A program made the translations under genes and the position numbers. The notes below the pieces were generated by a model, which was not told the DNA's origin, searched no databases, and worked only from the letters and a program-made list of their open reading frames with translations. This document shows, in pieces, positions 1-12,100 of a stretch of 64,000 nucleotides of DNA (its first letter is position 1; every line of letters begins with the position of its first letter). This stretch comes from Nereocystis luetkeana (Eukaryota; Sar; Phaeophyceae; Laminariales; Laminariaceae): the NCBI GenBank assembly GCA_031213475.1, contig JARUPZ010000017.1:4088849-4152848 (forward strand). The letters run 5' to 3'.

Positions 1-150
1 GGTGAGAGACAGAAGCCTGAAACGTACGCAAGATACGCCCTGTACAAGAGGCTGGATCGAACCTGCTTCACTCTCCCGTCGTCCCTTCTCGTCCTGCCCT
101 GACCTGCCCTGACCTGTCCCGCCGCCTGCTTTACACCACGCGTGGCCAAG
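1..150 (+). other. Tail intron of NUP155 at the window edge
   Basis: The window opens with GGTGAGAG, a typical 5' splice site, and a pyrimidine-rich stretch with repeated CTGACCT ends at CCAAG before position 151. I read it as a short (about 149 bp) intron whose upstream exon ends at base 1. The phase of the upstream exon cannot be seen. Confidence 0.55.
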
Positions 151-3100
151 ATGAATTGCTTCAACATCTGGGAGGCCGCGTTCAAGTTCTGCCGATGGGG
201 TGCCACCTCGAACCTCCTTCCGGCACAGAACATCTTCAAGGACACCTCGGGGTTTCAGGTGGTGTCCCTTGGGGTGGTGGGCCCCTCGGAGAGCAAGGAT
301 ATATCGCTGGTGGCGGTCAGCAACGCCGGAATGCGCTTCTACCTCTCTTGCTCTTACAGGTGATACTTTGGGAGGCGGGCCGCGGGGGGGGGGGGTGTAC
401 TCATCGTCGTGAGAGGGCCGTAGTTGTATGGTCTTTTGAGACCCTCGCATCCCTACAATGCCGGAACGGAGCACGTCCGGTATTTTACCGACCAGGCAGG
501 TGTTGCTCGTACCAAGCGCGAATCGCGTGAGGAGGTGTTCGGCTAGTCGAGGGGAGAGGGGGGTGGGGGGGGGGTGGGGTGGGTGGAGGAGGGCGGAAAA
601 CGCTTTTTGACGGGGAGCAGGCAGGCAATTGGGGCATTTTAGAGACGGAGGCGGGGGGCGCGTGCTCATTTGTTGTTTGCCTCAGAAATTTGACCATTGA
701 CCACGCATCCCTTTCGAGACGGAGCACCGCTTTTACCTCTCCTACTCTTAGTAGAGACACCTCCCACATCTGGACGTTTAGTAAACTTTTACGTATACTT
801 CCTAGGACACTAAAAAAGAAAGCCTGCCTTATCCCCTCGAAGAGGGGGGTGCACTCACTATCATTCATGGCCGTAGTCGTATGACCATAGCTCCTCGCAT
901 ATCTACAATACCGGGACGGAGAACGTCGGGTTTTCGGCAACCAGGCAGTCATTTCTTGCGATGGGAGGGCGGGGGGGAGGGGGGGGCTGATTAGTAGGCA
1001 TGGAGGGGAAATGTTCTTGCTCTTACACGTGATATTTATACAGGAGGGACGCAGGGGGGCGGGGGAATGGGGAATGTAAAACACCATATGCCTAGTTTGT
1101 CCCGGTTTCCCTCGTCCTTGTGGCGGCACTACAGCAGTAGAGCATGCGGTAGGCACGACGTCGCAGCCGTACAACATGCGGTAGCTGGCGCCGAGTAGAG
1201 CTTTGGGCAGAGTGAAGACAGAGTGGCTTGATTTCTCACAGCAGAAGGCGTCGAAGCTGCCCGCACTCGTTTTTTTTTTCCCAAAGTAAAGCGCCTTACA
1301 ACACAGTACCAAACCCCGATATCATACACGCCGAGTTGTCCTCGCACTACCTCCATCCTGATAGTTGTTTCCCTTTTTTCTTCGGCATTTTCCGCTTGCG
1401 CCTGTTCGGTTTGTTTCTTTTCTGCGATTCGTTTGCCTGTCATGAGTACAGCGATGACGTATATACTTACTACGTGCCTAGAGTATTGTCCCCCTCTGGA
1501 GTATTGCTCCCCTCTTTTTAATTATTTCACCTTTGTTGGTTTGCTCCGTTCACTATTCCCGTTTTATGTTGTTTTCTCCTTGTTGTATTGTTTCGCCATG
1601 TAATTTTTTTTTTTCCGACTCATCCCACAGCGGTATCTAGGGCTCACACGTTCAGGCTCGATATCTTGATATTTTGTGACCGATTGGGTTCCTTAAAGTG
1701 TACCGGTTACATATATATAGTATGATACTTCTACAGTAGTATTGCGGTGGGCCATAGTAGTCAGGACTCGTCATACACACAAAAAACTACTTATCCCAGC
1801 ATTGTTACCGAGAATATTTGGTCCTGGATACTCTGTTCCCCCATAAACGGTAGCATATTTTGAGTCGGGACTACATATATAGCGCAGATAGACATTGGTC
1901 TATTACTAGTTGTCGGGCGATCAAACAACCTGAAAGGCGTGTTTCGCGTGAGGCATTGAGCTCCTCGTCGCGTGGAGACCTCGGGTAACAAGGCACCACC
2001 CCTAAAAGGCATCATTGCTATTTTTTTTCGTCTTTCTTTCTGCCAAGTGTAGCCGTTTTTTTCCTTCCTGCACTGCTTCTTCGCGAATTAAATTTGTTTG
2101 ATTCCCCCTGTGATAATATTACGGGAGACCATAGTTAATAGGACCAAATATTGTTAGTAAAAATGGTTAAATATATAGTTTTTTATGTATACCATAGGTC
2201 CTATTAAGTATGGTCCCCCATAGTAGTACCTGTTACGTACCAGAGGATCCTTTTTTTGCCTTCCTTCAATGTGTTTCCCTCCCCCTTCTTTTCGCGTCTC
2301 CATTTTTCCGTTTTTTTTTTTCTTTCCTTCCCTCCTTTTTTTCCTCTTCTTTTTTTCCCCTTCGGCAGCGGTGGCGCGTCCCGCCACAACCTCCGCCTGA
2401 ACATGGTCCACATCAGGTGCCCCCCGCCGGATAGCCTCTGGCGGTTCCTCCACCAGGCCGACGGTGGCGTTTCCAACCCGGGGGAAGGCGCCAACGGCTA
2501 TATCAACGGTAACAGAAACACCAACACCCACGGCAACAATGCCAACGGCAACAATACCAACCGTGCCAACATCAACAGTAACAACAACGGTAACAACATC
2601 TACGGTGGTAACGTCAACGGTAGCAGCACCACCGTCGTTGGCAGGTGGGAGGGCGGGGGGGGCGGGGGGGGAAGGGGATCGACCGCTCTAACTCAACCCC
2701 CTCTTCCACTGCAAGCCCAGGCCCAGGTGCAGCCTCCCGATGGCTTCCCGGCGAAGTGGGACCGGCAAGCGTCGCTCGCACCGACTGTTTACGAGGCGTA
2801 CTGCTGCGGCGGCTTGACCGTGCTGGCCCAGTCTGTGGGAGATGGAGGAAGCGGTGGGGGTGGGGGGGGTGGGGGAGGTGATAGGTTGGTTCTGATTGGA
2901 CCGGACTTGGTTACAAGGTCGAAGAGGCGCCGGGATGCACAGCAGGTGCGCACGGGGGGGGGGAGGGAGGTGATGGTGGTGGGGGAGGTTGCTGGTGTTC
3001 GGGGTGTTGATTGATAATGGTCGGGATGGATCGATGGTTGGTGGTTACTGATTGCTTCGTTGATTGGTTGACTGATTGGTTGGTTGATTGGTACCCTGAT

Positions 3101-6100
3101 TTATATTTTGATTGATTTTAATGGGACTGATTGATGGATTGATGTTTGGGCAGTTTAATTCGTTGATTCATTCCGTGTAATTTTTGAGACTCGTTCAATA
3201 CATTCGCTAGAAATTCGGGCGTGTGCGAATCCGCCTTTTCAAGGGTGAACGGGCAAGCGGTAAAATGTCGGGCCAAACCATCAAACACGTAACCATGGAA
3301 GCGAGTCCCTGAGCGTTGGCAGAGCCGAAGTCAACAAAGAGAAAGGATAATATCCCCCACCCGTACTTCGCCCATTTTGTACTAGAATCAAGATCGAATC
3401 AGCCACAAATTGCGAAGAGCCCAAAGAGAGAAAACAAGGGGGGGGGTGAAAATTACAACACTCTGGGCGTAAATGTAAATACCGTTTTTCTGTTTGTAGT
3501 TTCCTTGTTAGGTCTTTGTATTTTCCGCTCAGGGTGGTATTAATTATGGGCTGTAATAAATTATTTTCGCAAAAGAGGGACGCAAGGTGACAGCCTGCCA
3601 ATGCTCAGGGACTCGCTTCCTTAGCTACGTGTCTGATGGTTTGGTCCGACATTTTACCGCTTGCCCGTTCACCCTTGAAAAGGCGGATTCGCACACGCCC
3701 GAATTTCCAGTGAACAGAACCAGCATTTTACGACGGCAGGTTGTTGTTATGGGGGGCCATAGTAAATAGGGCCTACGGTACAGACAATAACCTCTACCAG
3801 GGTATGTATTTCCCTATTTTTACCAACAATATTTGGTCCTATTTACTATGGTCCCCCGTATTAATAGGACCCAGAATATATACTTCGAAGTATGCATTAG
3901 ACTGTAGGTCGTGACCTGTTTCAGGGGAGAACTGTTTCATTTCCCCTCTCTTCTCTCCCCTCCCCCCTCCCCCAGGAAGAACACCCTTGGATGAGAGAAG
4001 CCGTCAGCGACATGGGAGGCAACGGCAACTCCGGCGGCGAGCCCGCGATGGGAAAGGTCTGGTGCATCTCCGAGAGACCCGTCTCCCTCGCCGACAACCC
4101 CGACGGAGCACGCCTCCGGACCCTCGCTCTCACCACAAGAACGCCTTCCCAAGCTGAGGTTACCCACACCTCTACCGCTAGCCGGGGCGGTACCAGGAGC
4201 GGTGGTCGTGGTGGACGTGGTGGTGACTCGGGCTCTGGCTCGAGGTCTAGTTCGGGTTCGCGTGGTGGTGCAGCGACAGCGGTAGCCAAGCGCTCGAGCG
4301 GGGGAGGCGGTAGCGGTGGCGGTGGTGGCGGGGGCATCCTACAGCGTGCGATGAAGTGGCACAAGAGTAACCTCCACGAGGCTCGGCCCGTGGCTCCTTC
4401 CCCTCCTCTGGTCGCCTCCCCCGGTGGGTCGGCGGGTTTCCAGGGGGGGCTGCTGGCCACGAAGGTCGGGGAGGTGGTGCCCCTGCCCGAGCTGGGCACG
4501 CAGCTGTTCAGCGACAGGAGGGAGGTGCTGTGCTTGACGAGCGCCGGTATGCAGACCTTGATGAAGCTCCGACCGGTCGATCACTTGTATGATCTGCTCG
4601 CACATAACCAGGCTGAACGGGTGAGACGTGGGGTTTTTGTGGTTGGAGGCGGGGGTGATTGGGGGTTGGGGCGGAGGGGAGGGGGAGGGGGGGGGGGCGT
4701 ACTCGTTTGTTGCTCGCCTTTGTCATTTGACCTAGGCCCACGCATTCCTTTCTAGACGGGGCACCGTTCCTACTCCTAATAGAGAGAGGGTGGGGGGGTA
4801 CGGGTAGTGGACTGGGTCGGGGATGAGGGTAGGGGAGAATAGAGTGGGGGTTTGGGGGGAAGGTACGGTAGGGGAGGGGGGGGGGGGGGGTAATGGGGTG
4901 CGGGATTATGATATTTCGACTCGTAGCAGAGTTGATGTTTCCTACTTATATTTCTGTCGTGTTCCCGCGGAAGAGAGAGCTCGGGAGTCAACGCCCTTCA
5001 GCTGTTTTGATGAACAGAACCTTTATCCTCCACCTGAAGAGTTCACCATGAAAGTAGCGCCATAATTCGTGGGAAACGTGAAAGTCTGCCGATCCCCCAC
5101 CCCCTCTTATTTCCCCGTTGTACACCACCCCCGCTCCCCTCTCCTCCTCCCTCGTCCCGCTCCCCTCTCTCTTCCCTCTCCTCCCCTCCCCACACCTTTA
5201 TGTAACCCTAGTATACTTCCAAGTAGTTTGTTCCCAAAAACTTGGGGTGGAGTTCTACTAGAGGGGCGGGATATCCAAACGTGGGTTATGTGATACATGT
5301 TATTTATATGACCGATAATAGTGGTGCTCGTAATGTGTTCGACACGGTCCAGTTTTGTTTAGGAAATGTCGATTTGCCCCAACTACCGGTAGTTCCTTCC
5401 CAGCTGCAATTTTTTTTTCCGAGAATTTCCACAGGTGGACCTAGCATGGTCATACTGAACGCCATACAAAGCAAGTATATGGATTTAGGTATGCCCGGTA
5501 TCAATCGTAGGGCGGTTTAGTAAGATGATTACTAAAATGCCATAATACGGTTGTATGTGTACTTCGTGTAGGTATTATTTTACCTGGTACTATACTAAAC
5601 GCCATGTATTTATCGGATCCCAAATATTCTTGAGAGTGTCGAGTGTATAATGGCATAAAGAAGGTACCACCCGCGGGAATGTACCCGTTTTTTTTGTGAA
5701 AAGGGTCCTCATCTTCAATGAATATGGTTGATATTCCGATTATAACCGTTACACCTGCTCTTGATATTCATATATATATGAAGAATGCCGGAAACCCCCC
5801 CTCCCCCCCCCCCCGCCCACCTGTCGTGAAACAAAATAGTAATTCTAAAATTACCCGCCCTATCTTTTTATGTAAAAGGTGAGCCTCTTCTTCGACGACT
5901 TCAGCCCGGATCAGTCCGCGGCGATGTGCTTCGGCATCGCCTGCGGGTTGCCTAAAGACGCTGGAAGTGGCGGTGGCGGGAGCGGGGGGACGGGGTCAAT
6001 GTCCCCCCCTGGAAGAACGAGACCCTCCCCATCATCATACGGTGTCCCCAGCCACACGGTACGCGCCCGCGCGCTCGACGCGGCCGTACTGAACTGCAAG

Positions 6101-9100
6101 CCTCCGGGTTTCAGCAGCCCGCAGGCGGTTGCGGGGGCGGGGGCGGGGGTGGCCCTGGAAGGCGTTATGATGGGGGAGAAGTTCAACAACAGCGCTCTCC
6201 ACAACGGTCTGCAGCTGTTCCTGGCGCGCTTGTTGCGACCTGTTTGGTTTTTGCCCGTGGTTACGATGAGCGGGGGCGGCGGCGGCAGCGGGTCGAAGCG
6301 CTCGGCGGATGGGAAGACCAAGGGGGGAGGGAGCGGGGGCGTGCCTGTTGTGCGGGACCTTGAAGCCCTGCGTGCCCCGCTCGAGCTGCTGAGGGCTAGC
6401 ATCAGACACGCTTTCCCCCGCGCGGTCAGCGAAGACCTGGCGGCTTTGGCGGGGAAGGAGGCGAGAGAGGCCGCCGCGGCGGTGGCGGCCGCGGCGGAGG
6501 CGGGGGAGGGGCTGCCACGCCGGGGAGGAGCTCGTCAGCAGCAGCAGCAGCAGCAGATTCAGGCACAACAACCGGAAACGCCCCAGCAGAGGCACCAGAA
6601 GGCGCTCAAACGAGAAGCGCTCGAGGTGCACGCTGCTTACCGGCTAGCGTCGCGCGCAGCGGAGGCCGTGCGCATGGTTGCAGTGCTCGCGCGCGCCGGC
6701 ACCGGCGCCGCTAAAGTCCCCTGGAACTCCCTTGCCGGCGTCCCACTCTGGAAGATCGTGTCCGGGGGAGGTGAGCACCGGAAGGCTTCTTCGCTGCTGG
6801 CGGACCTGGTGGGTCCCCGCGGTGGACTCCCCGCGCAGGCCCGCGACGAGTACGCGAGGGAGCTGTCCCAGGGCTGCCCCACGTTCTTTAGTCCTGGGGA
6901 CCACCGAGCGTTCGAGGGGGTAGAGCTTCTTGGGAGGGCTGGGCAGGCGTACCGCGGTGATGGTGGGGGTGGTGGTCGTCGTGGCGGAGGAGCCGCTGCT
7001 ACGCTTAGCGTTCCGGCGGGGGGGCTGAAACCGGCCGAAGAGGCGTGGGCGAGTCAAGGGGCGGCGCTGCTAAGCGAGGCGGCAAAGGAGTGGCGGGGGG
7101 AGCGGGCGCTGGGGGAAGACGGGCAGCTCTCGCGAGCGTGCGCGGCGCTGACGGATCTGGGCCGCCTGGGAGCCGTGGTGGACGTGTGCATGACCTGTGC
7201 GAAGAATTTCGAGGACGACCCCGGTCGAGCTACCGCCTCCTCCTCTTCCGGCTCGTCCTCCTCTCTTGGTTCCTCTTCGGGCCCTTCGTTTTTTGCCGGG
7301 GTGGCCTTTCCAGTTTCGGGTTCAGGTGCCGGTTCGGTTTCTAGTTCCGCCGCACCTTTTCCCGCGAATACTGCTGCGGGAACGGTAGCGCTTTCTGGAG
7401 GCGTGTATGGGCGGGATGGGTCGATGGGGGGCGGATTTATGAGCCAGGGCGTGCCGGGTTCGGGGGGGGCGGCGGCCGGGGGAGGTATTAGAAGGAGTGG
7501 TGGTGGCGGTGGGGGGGGGGGGGGAGGGGAACTTCAAGCGTGGGAAGAGGGCGTTTATCAGGGAGGTGGCGTTGTGAGCTCCGGGGACCGGGAGAAGGCT
7601 AGGTTGGAGTGCTACGGGAGGGTCCTCGATACCGTGGTAGGCTTGCTGAAGAGGAGACCGTCAGCCCCTGTTGGGCTAGGGGGGGGTGAGGAAGGGCGGC
7701 GTCCGGAGGTGGATAGCCTGATTTCGCGGTGCCTGGCGTACGATGCTCCGCGCATGCACGAGATGCTGTTCGGGCTGCTCGAGGTAAGCGGGAAATGCAA
7801 TATTTTCCTCCTGTATGCAATACGTACCAGTAGCTTTTCTCGTGGGTTTAGCTGATTGCTTGGGAGTTTGACTGACTGACTGGCTGATTGATTTATTGGT
7901 TGCTTGGTTGCTCGCCTGGACGATTGCTTGGGTCATGGATTGTTCGATTTATTAATTCAATTGACTGGTTGGTTTACTGATTAATTGATTAACAGATTGA
8001 TTTGTTGCGTGATTGCTTCCCTGACTGACTGGTTGACTGGTTGATTTGCTCGGTTGAGTTGTCGACATGATGACTGCTTGTTGGACTGACTGATTGATCG
8101 ATAGGTTGGGTGACTGATTGATCGAGTGCTTGGTTGCTTGGCTGATCCATCGACAGACTGATTGGTCGACTCCCGAATTGATTAAATTGCTTGATTTTAT
8201 CGACTGCCTGACAGAGTGATCTGCTGACTGCTTGATTGGTTTTGATTCGTTCAATGGACTGATCGATAGGTTGATTGATTGCTCGATTGCTCGATTGCTG
8301 CCAGGAAAACGACAAGAGCTTGCTGCTGCGCATCGGAACGCCGAGCGTCGAGCGGTACCTTGAACGGGACCCAACCCTCCTCTTCGGACACTACATGCTG
8401 CACAAGGACTATGCCAAGGTACGGCTAGCGATGGTTGGGATGAGGGGGGGGCGGTGTTGGCGTTGGTGGTGTTAGGGATGTTAGGGATGGCATGAGTAGT
8501 AGGGGATGAAGGTGGTGGGGGGGCAGTAGGAGTGTTGGTGTTGGTGGTGGTGTTTGTGGCAGTGCTGGGTATGGCGATAGCGGTGGTGTTGGTGTTGGTG
8601 GTCGATGGCGAGGGTGTTGGCCTCGGGGTTTGTGGCATTTGAGTTGGTGGTGGTGGTGGCTGCGGTAGTGTTTCTATTGCTGGTGGTGGTTGAGGGGGGG
8701 GGGGGGGGGGTGCCGATGATGGTGGTGGTGTTGGTGCTGGCGGTGGTGTTGCTGGTGGTGGTGTGGTTGGTGGCGCTGAAACTGATGGGACGTGGTGGTG
8801 GTGGTGGTGGTGGTGGTGGGTGTTATTAATAGTGGAGTCGGTAGTGTCGGTGTTGTGGTTAGTGTTGTGGTTGGTGTTATCGCTGCTTCTGTTGCTTTGT
8901 ATAAGGAGCGAAGGCGAGTTTGGAGGGAACGAAACCACCTCCGGAGGTACTAAGGGCGGACACACTGGATGACCTCTTCCAACGGTACAAGAAAAAATAC
9001 AATCGGCACCCTTTTCCGACACCTCGACAGAGGGGTGGGTATATATACCAAAACCAAGATAAAACAAGCTAATAATATTTTTTTCTTCTTTATTTGTCCC

Positions 9101-12100
9101 ATTCCACTTTGGGGTGAGTTCGTTCAGGCGTGAAGGAAGCCGTGCTGTCGTTTTCTCTTCTTTTTTTTGTCGTGTACCCCTGCCTGTTGTGTTGATCGTT
9201 CGATGCCAGAGGGTACTCGCCGCGACTAAGCCCGCGACCTCCGCCCCCTGGTCCCCTCGTTCACGCAAACAGGCGGTCCACCTGATGGATCGAGAGGCGC
9301 GCGCGGAGCCGAGCAAGGGAAAGCACGTACGAAACCGCGTGGACTGTCTGGTCAAGGCCATCTCCGCCTGCCACAAGTGTGACCTCAACTCCCCGCAGGC
9401 GAGCAACTCCAAGCGTGTCCGCTGCTGTGGGTGGCCTTGCTGAAATCCGCGAGACCTGCTGAAAACGCTCGTTCCTGCCTCGAACCCTCTCCGTGTACCC
9501 CCCGCGAGCACCTCCGTATCAAAACGAGCTACGTGATGTTTGGTGTTGTCATCACCATGCCTTCCCCTTCGTCCGTCACCCACATCCACTACCCCATACC
9601 CCACCCCCACCCCCTATTACGTGCTCTGCCCCAGCATTGTAGGGATGCGAGGGTATATGGCCATATGACTACGGCCATGCATGATAATGAGTACACACAC
9701 ACACCCACACCAGAGAATAGCTCAATTCATTGACGCTGTCGCCCATATGCAAGAAAACCCGCCTCAAAAGCGGCACTTCGTAGGATGCAGCTCACCCGTC
9801 TTGCGACTCGTCGAACACCTCACGTTTCGCTTCGCGCTATTGGTGCAAGCGATGTCTGCCTGATCGGTGGAAAGCCGACGTGCTCCGCCCCGGCATTGTA
9901 GGCATGCGAGGGTCTATGGTCATACGACTACGACCATGCATGATAGTGAGTGCACCCCTCCCCCCCCCCCCCCCCCCCCCAATCGCAACCCCCACCTCAC
10001 CCTCTCCCTGCCCACCACCAAGTACGCCCCCACCCTCCCCAACGCAACCCGTCCCCCACCCCGACCCGAACCCCCCACCCACAACCCCACCACTACCCCC
10101 CACCCTCCGCCTCAACCTCTACCCACCTCTTCCCCCAACTCCCTCCCCATCCCCCACCCTCCCCCCATCCCCTCCCCAACCCCCGAACCCCACCCCCGAA
10201 CCCCGCCTCCTTCGTCCCATGAGTCCAGGTGGTCACCCCTGGGTGGAGCTTGAACCACGGCAAGCTCCGTGCCATGGAAGACCTGAGGGACGTGCTTCTG
10301 ATCCAGGAGCGGCTGCTGTCGGACCTGAAGGAGAGCATGACGCCCCTCGAGCGCCTTTTGCGCGACGGGCGAGGCACGGAGTACCTAGAAGGTGGGCACG
10401 TCAAATCGGTCACTGGAAAAACTCTACCCGCCTCTGGCGGATGCTCGACTCCCCGCTCGCGTGATAACGTAGATACTTTGGGGCTATAGGTAGATTCCTC
10501 ATCTGTATGATCTTTATGATATGTATGATCTGTATGATCTGTATGATCTGTAGGATGTGTATGATCTGTATGATCTGTAGGATGTGTATGATCTGTAGGA
10601 TCTGTATGATCTGTATGTCTTTTATGATCTGTATGATATATATTATCTGTATGATATGCGTGATCTATCTATAGCTCATGCTGCTGGGTGGGAACCGTAT
10701 AATCTGCGCGACGGGCGAGGTACGGAGTACAGCAGCAGCAGGTATGTACCCACCCACCCCATCCGTGCACTCCGTACCCATGCCCATGCCCATGCATGCC
10801 CTTCGGAACGCAAAACACGAATCACTCGAAGCCGAGCTGGAAGAGAGAGCTCGCATCGCGGAGGAATGGGCGACGTCTATCGTCGAGCCCACGCAGCTGT
10901 ACGGGCAGGCGTCGGGGGTGTTCCTGTGGGAGGGGTGCTTGCGGTTGCTGCAGTGCTGCGAGCTTGACGAGCCCATGGTGGCTCGAAAGCTCATCAGGTG
11001 CGTGCCGTGCCTCCAGCCAGTCCTCCCACAGTTCTATATGCCGAAAAGGCGTTTTTCGTAGTCTTTTTTTTTCGCGTTGTGGTTTTGATTTTCTCCTTTG
11101 TGACGTTTTCAGTTTTTTTTCCTAATTTTTTTTTCGCGTCACGTTTTTTTTGCTCACTTTTGGCAGTTCAATCTGCTGTTCTAAATTCTGCCGACGAACG
11201 AAAAACAAACCTGCTGACGAATGCTGACAGAAGACATATGCTGGCAAACAATAATCAGCAGCTAATTTACAATCTGCCGACCAAAAATCTGCCGACGAAA
11301 CAAAAAACAAATATGCTGACGAATCAAAGTCTATTGACCGAACCTCTGCGCTGACGTATTCAAGGCTGCTGGTGACCAAACATCTGCTGACGAAAATAGA
11401 CCAGTCTGCTGACCAAGGAGGCGTTCTACGATAGAGGTTCACCCTAAATATTCTGGGGCTCTCCTCACTTTAAGGAGCTCCACACTACTAGTGAGTCACC
11501 CGAAAACTGACTTCAGCAAAAAATCAAATTTCATCCCGATGAATAATCCCCATGTCCCCGAGTATACAAAAACATCATTTTTCGAAACAATATTGTCCTT
11601 CTGACGAGTTTGGGCTAAGGAATGCTGTCATTCAGAAACCAGTTGAGCCAGAATGTGCTACCCTCTATCGTAGAACGCGTCCGAGCATTTTGTGACACGA
11701 AACGCCTGCTGGCAACAAACGATTCGATGTGACGACCAAACCGATACGTTGCTGACAAAACCTCCTGACAATGTATCCGCCTATATCCGCCAGGTCCATA
11801 ATTTGGAGAGAGGTTCCCGCCGTGAGCCGAGGGAGTTCCAACTCCCGTACGCAGACGTTTATCGAGGAGGGGAGGGATCGTCCTGGGGAGGTGGAGATAG
11901 ACGACGTGCGACTGGAGTTGGACAAGGATTCCGCTGGAGAAGGGGGGGGTGGCGGGGCTGCCTTGAAAGGACGCGTGACTTTCGAGGACGATGGTTGGTT
12001 TTCGCCGCTGCTGGTGAGGCGCGGGGGGGGGGGGGGGGGGGGCAGGGGGGGGTACTTATTTTGTTGCTCGACGTAGTCCTTTGACTTTCGGCGACGCATC

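Noticed and set aside
7952-9610. Long minus-strand open frame (552 codons) opposite NUP155
   Set aside because: It is antisense to introns 4-6 and exons 5-6. Its Asn/Gln/Ser and Thr/Pro-rich sequence is the translation of GATT and GTTGGT minisatellites.
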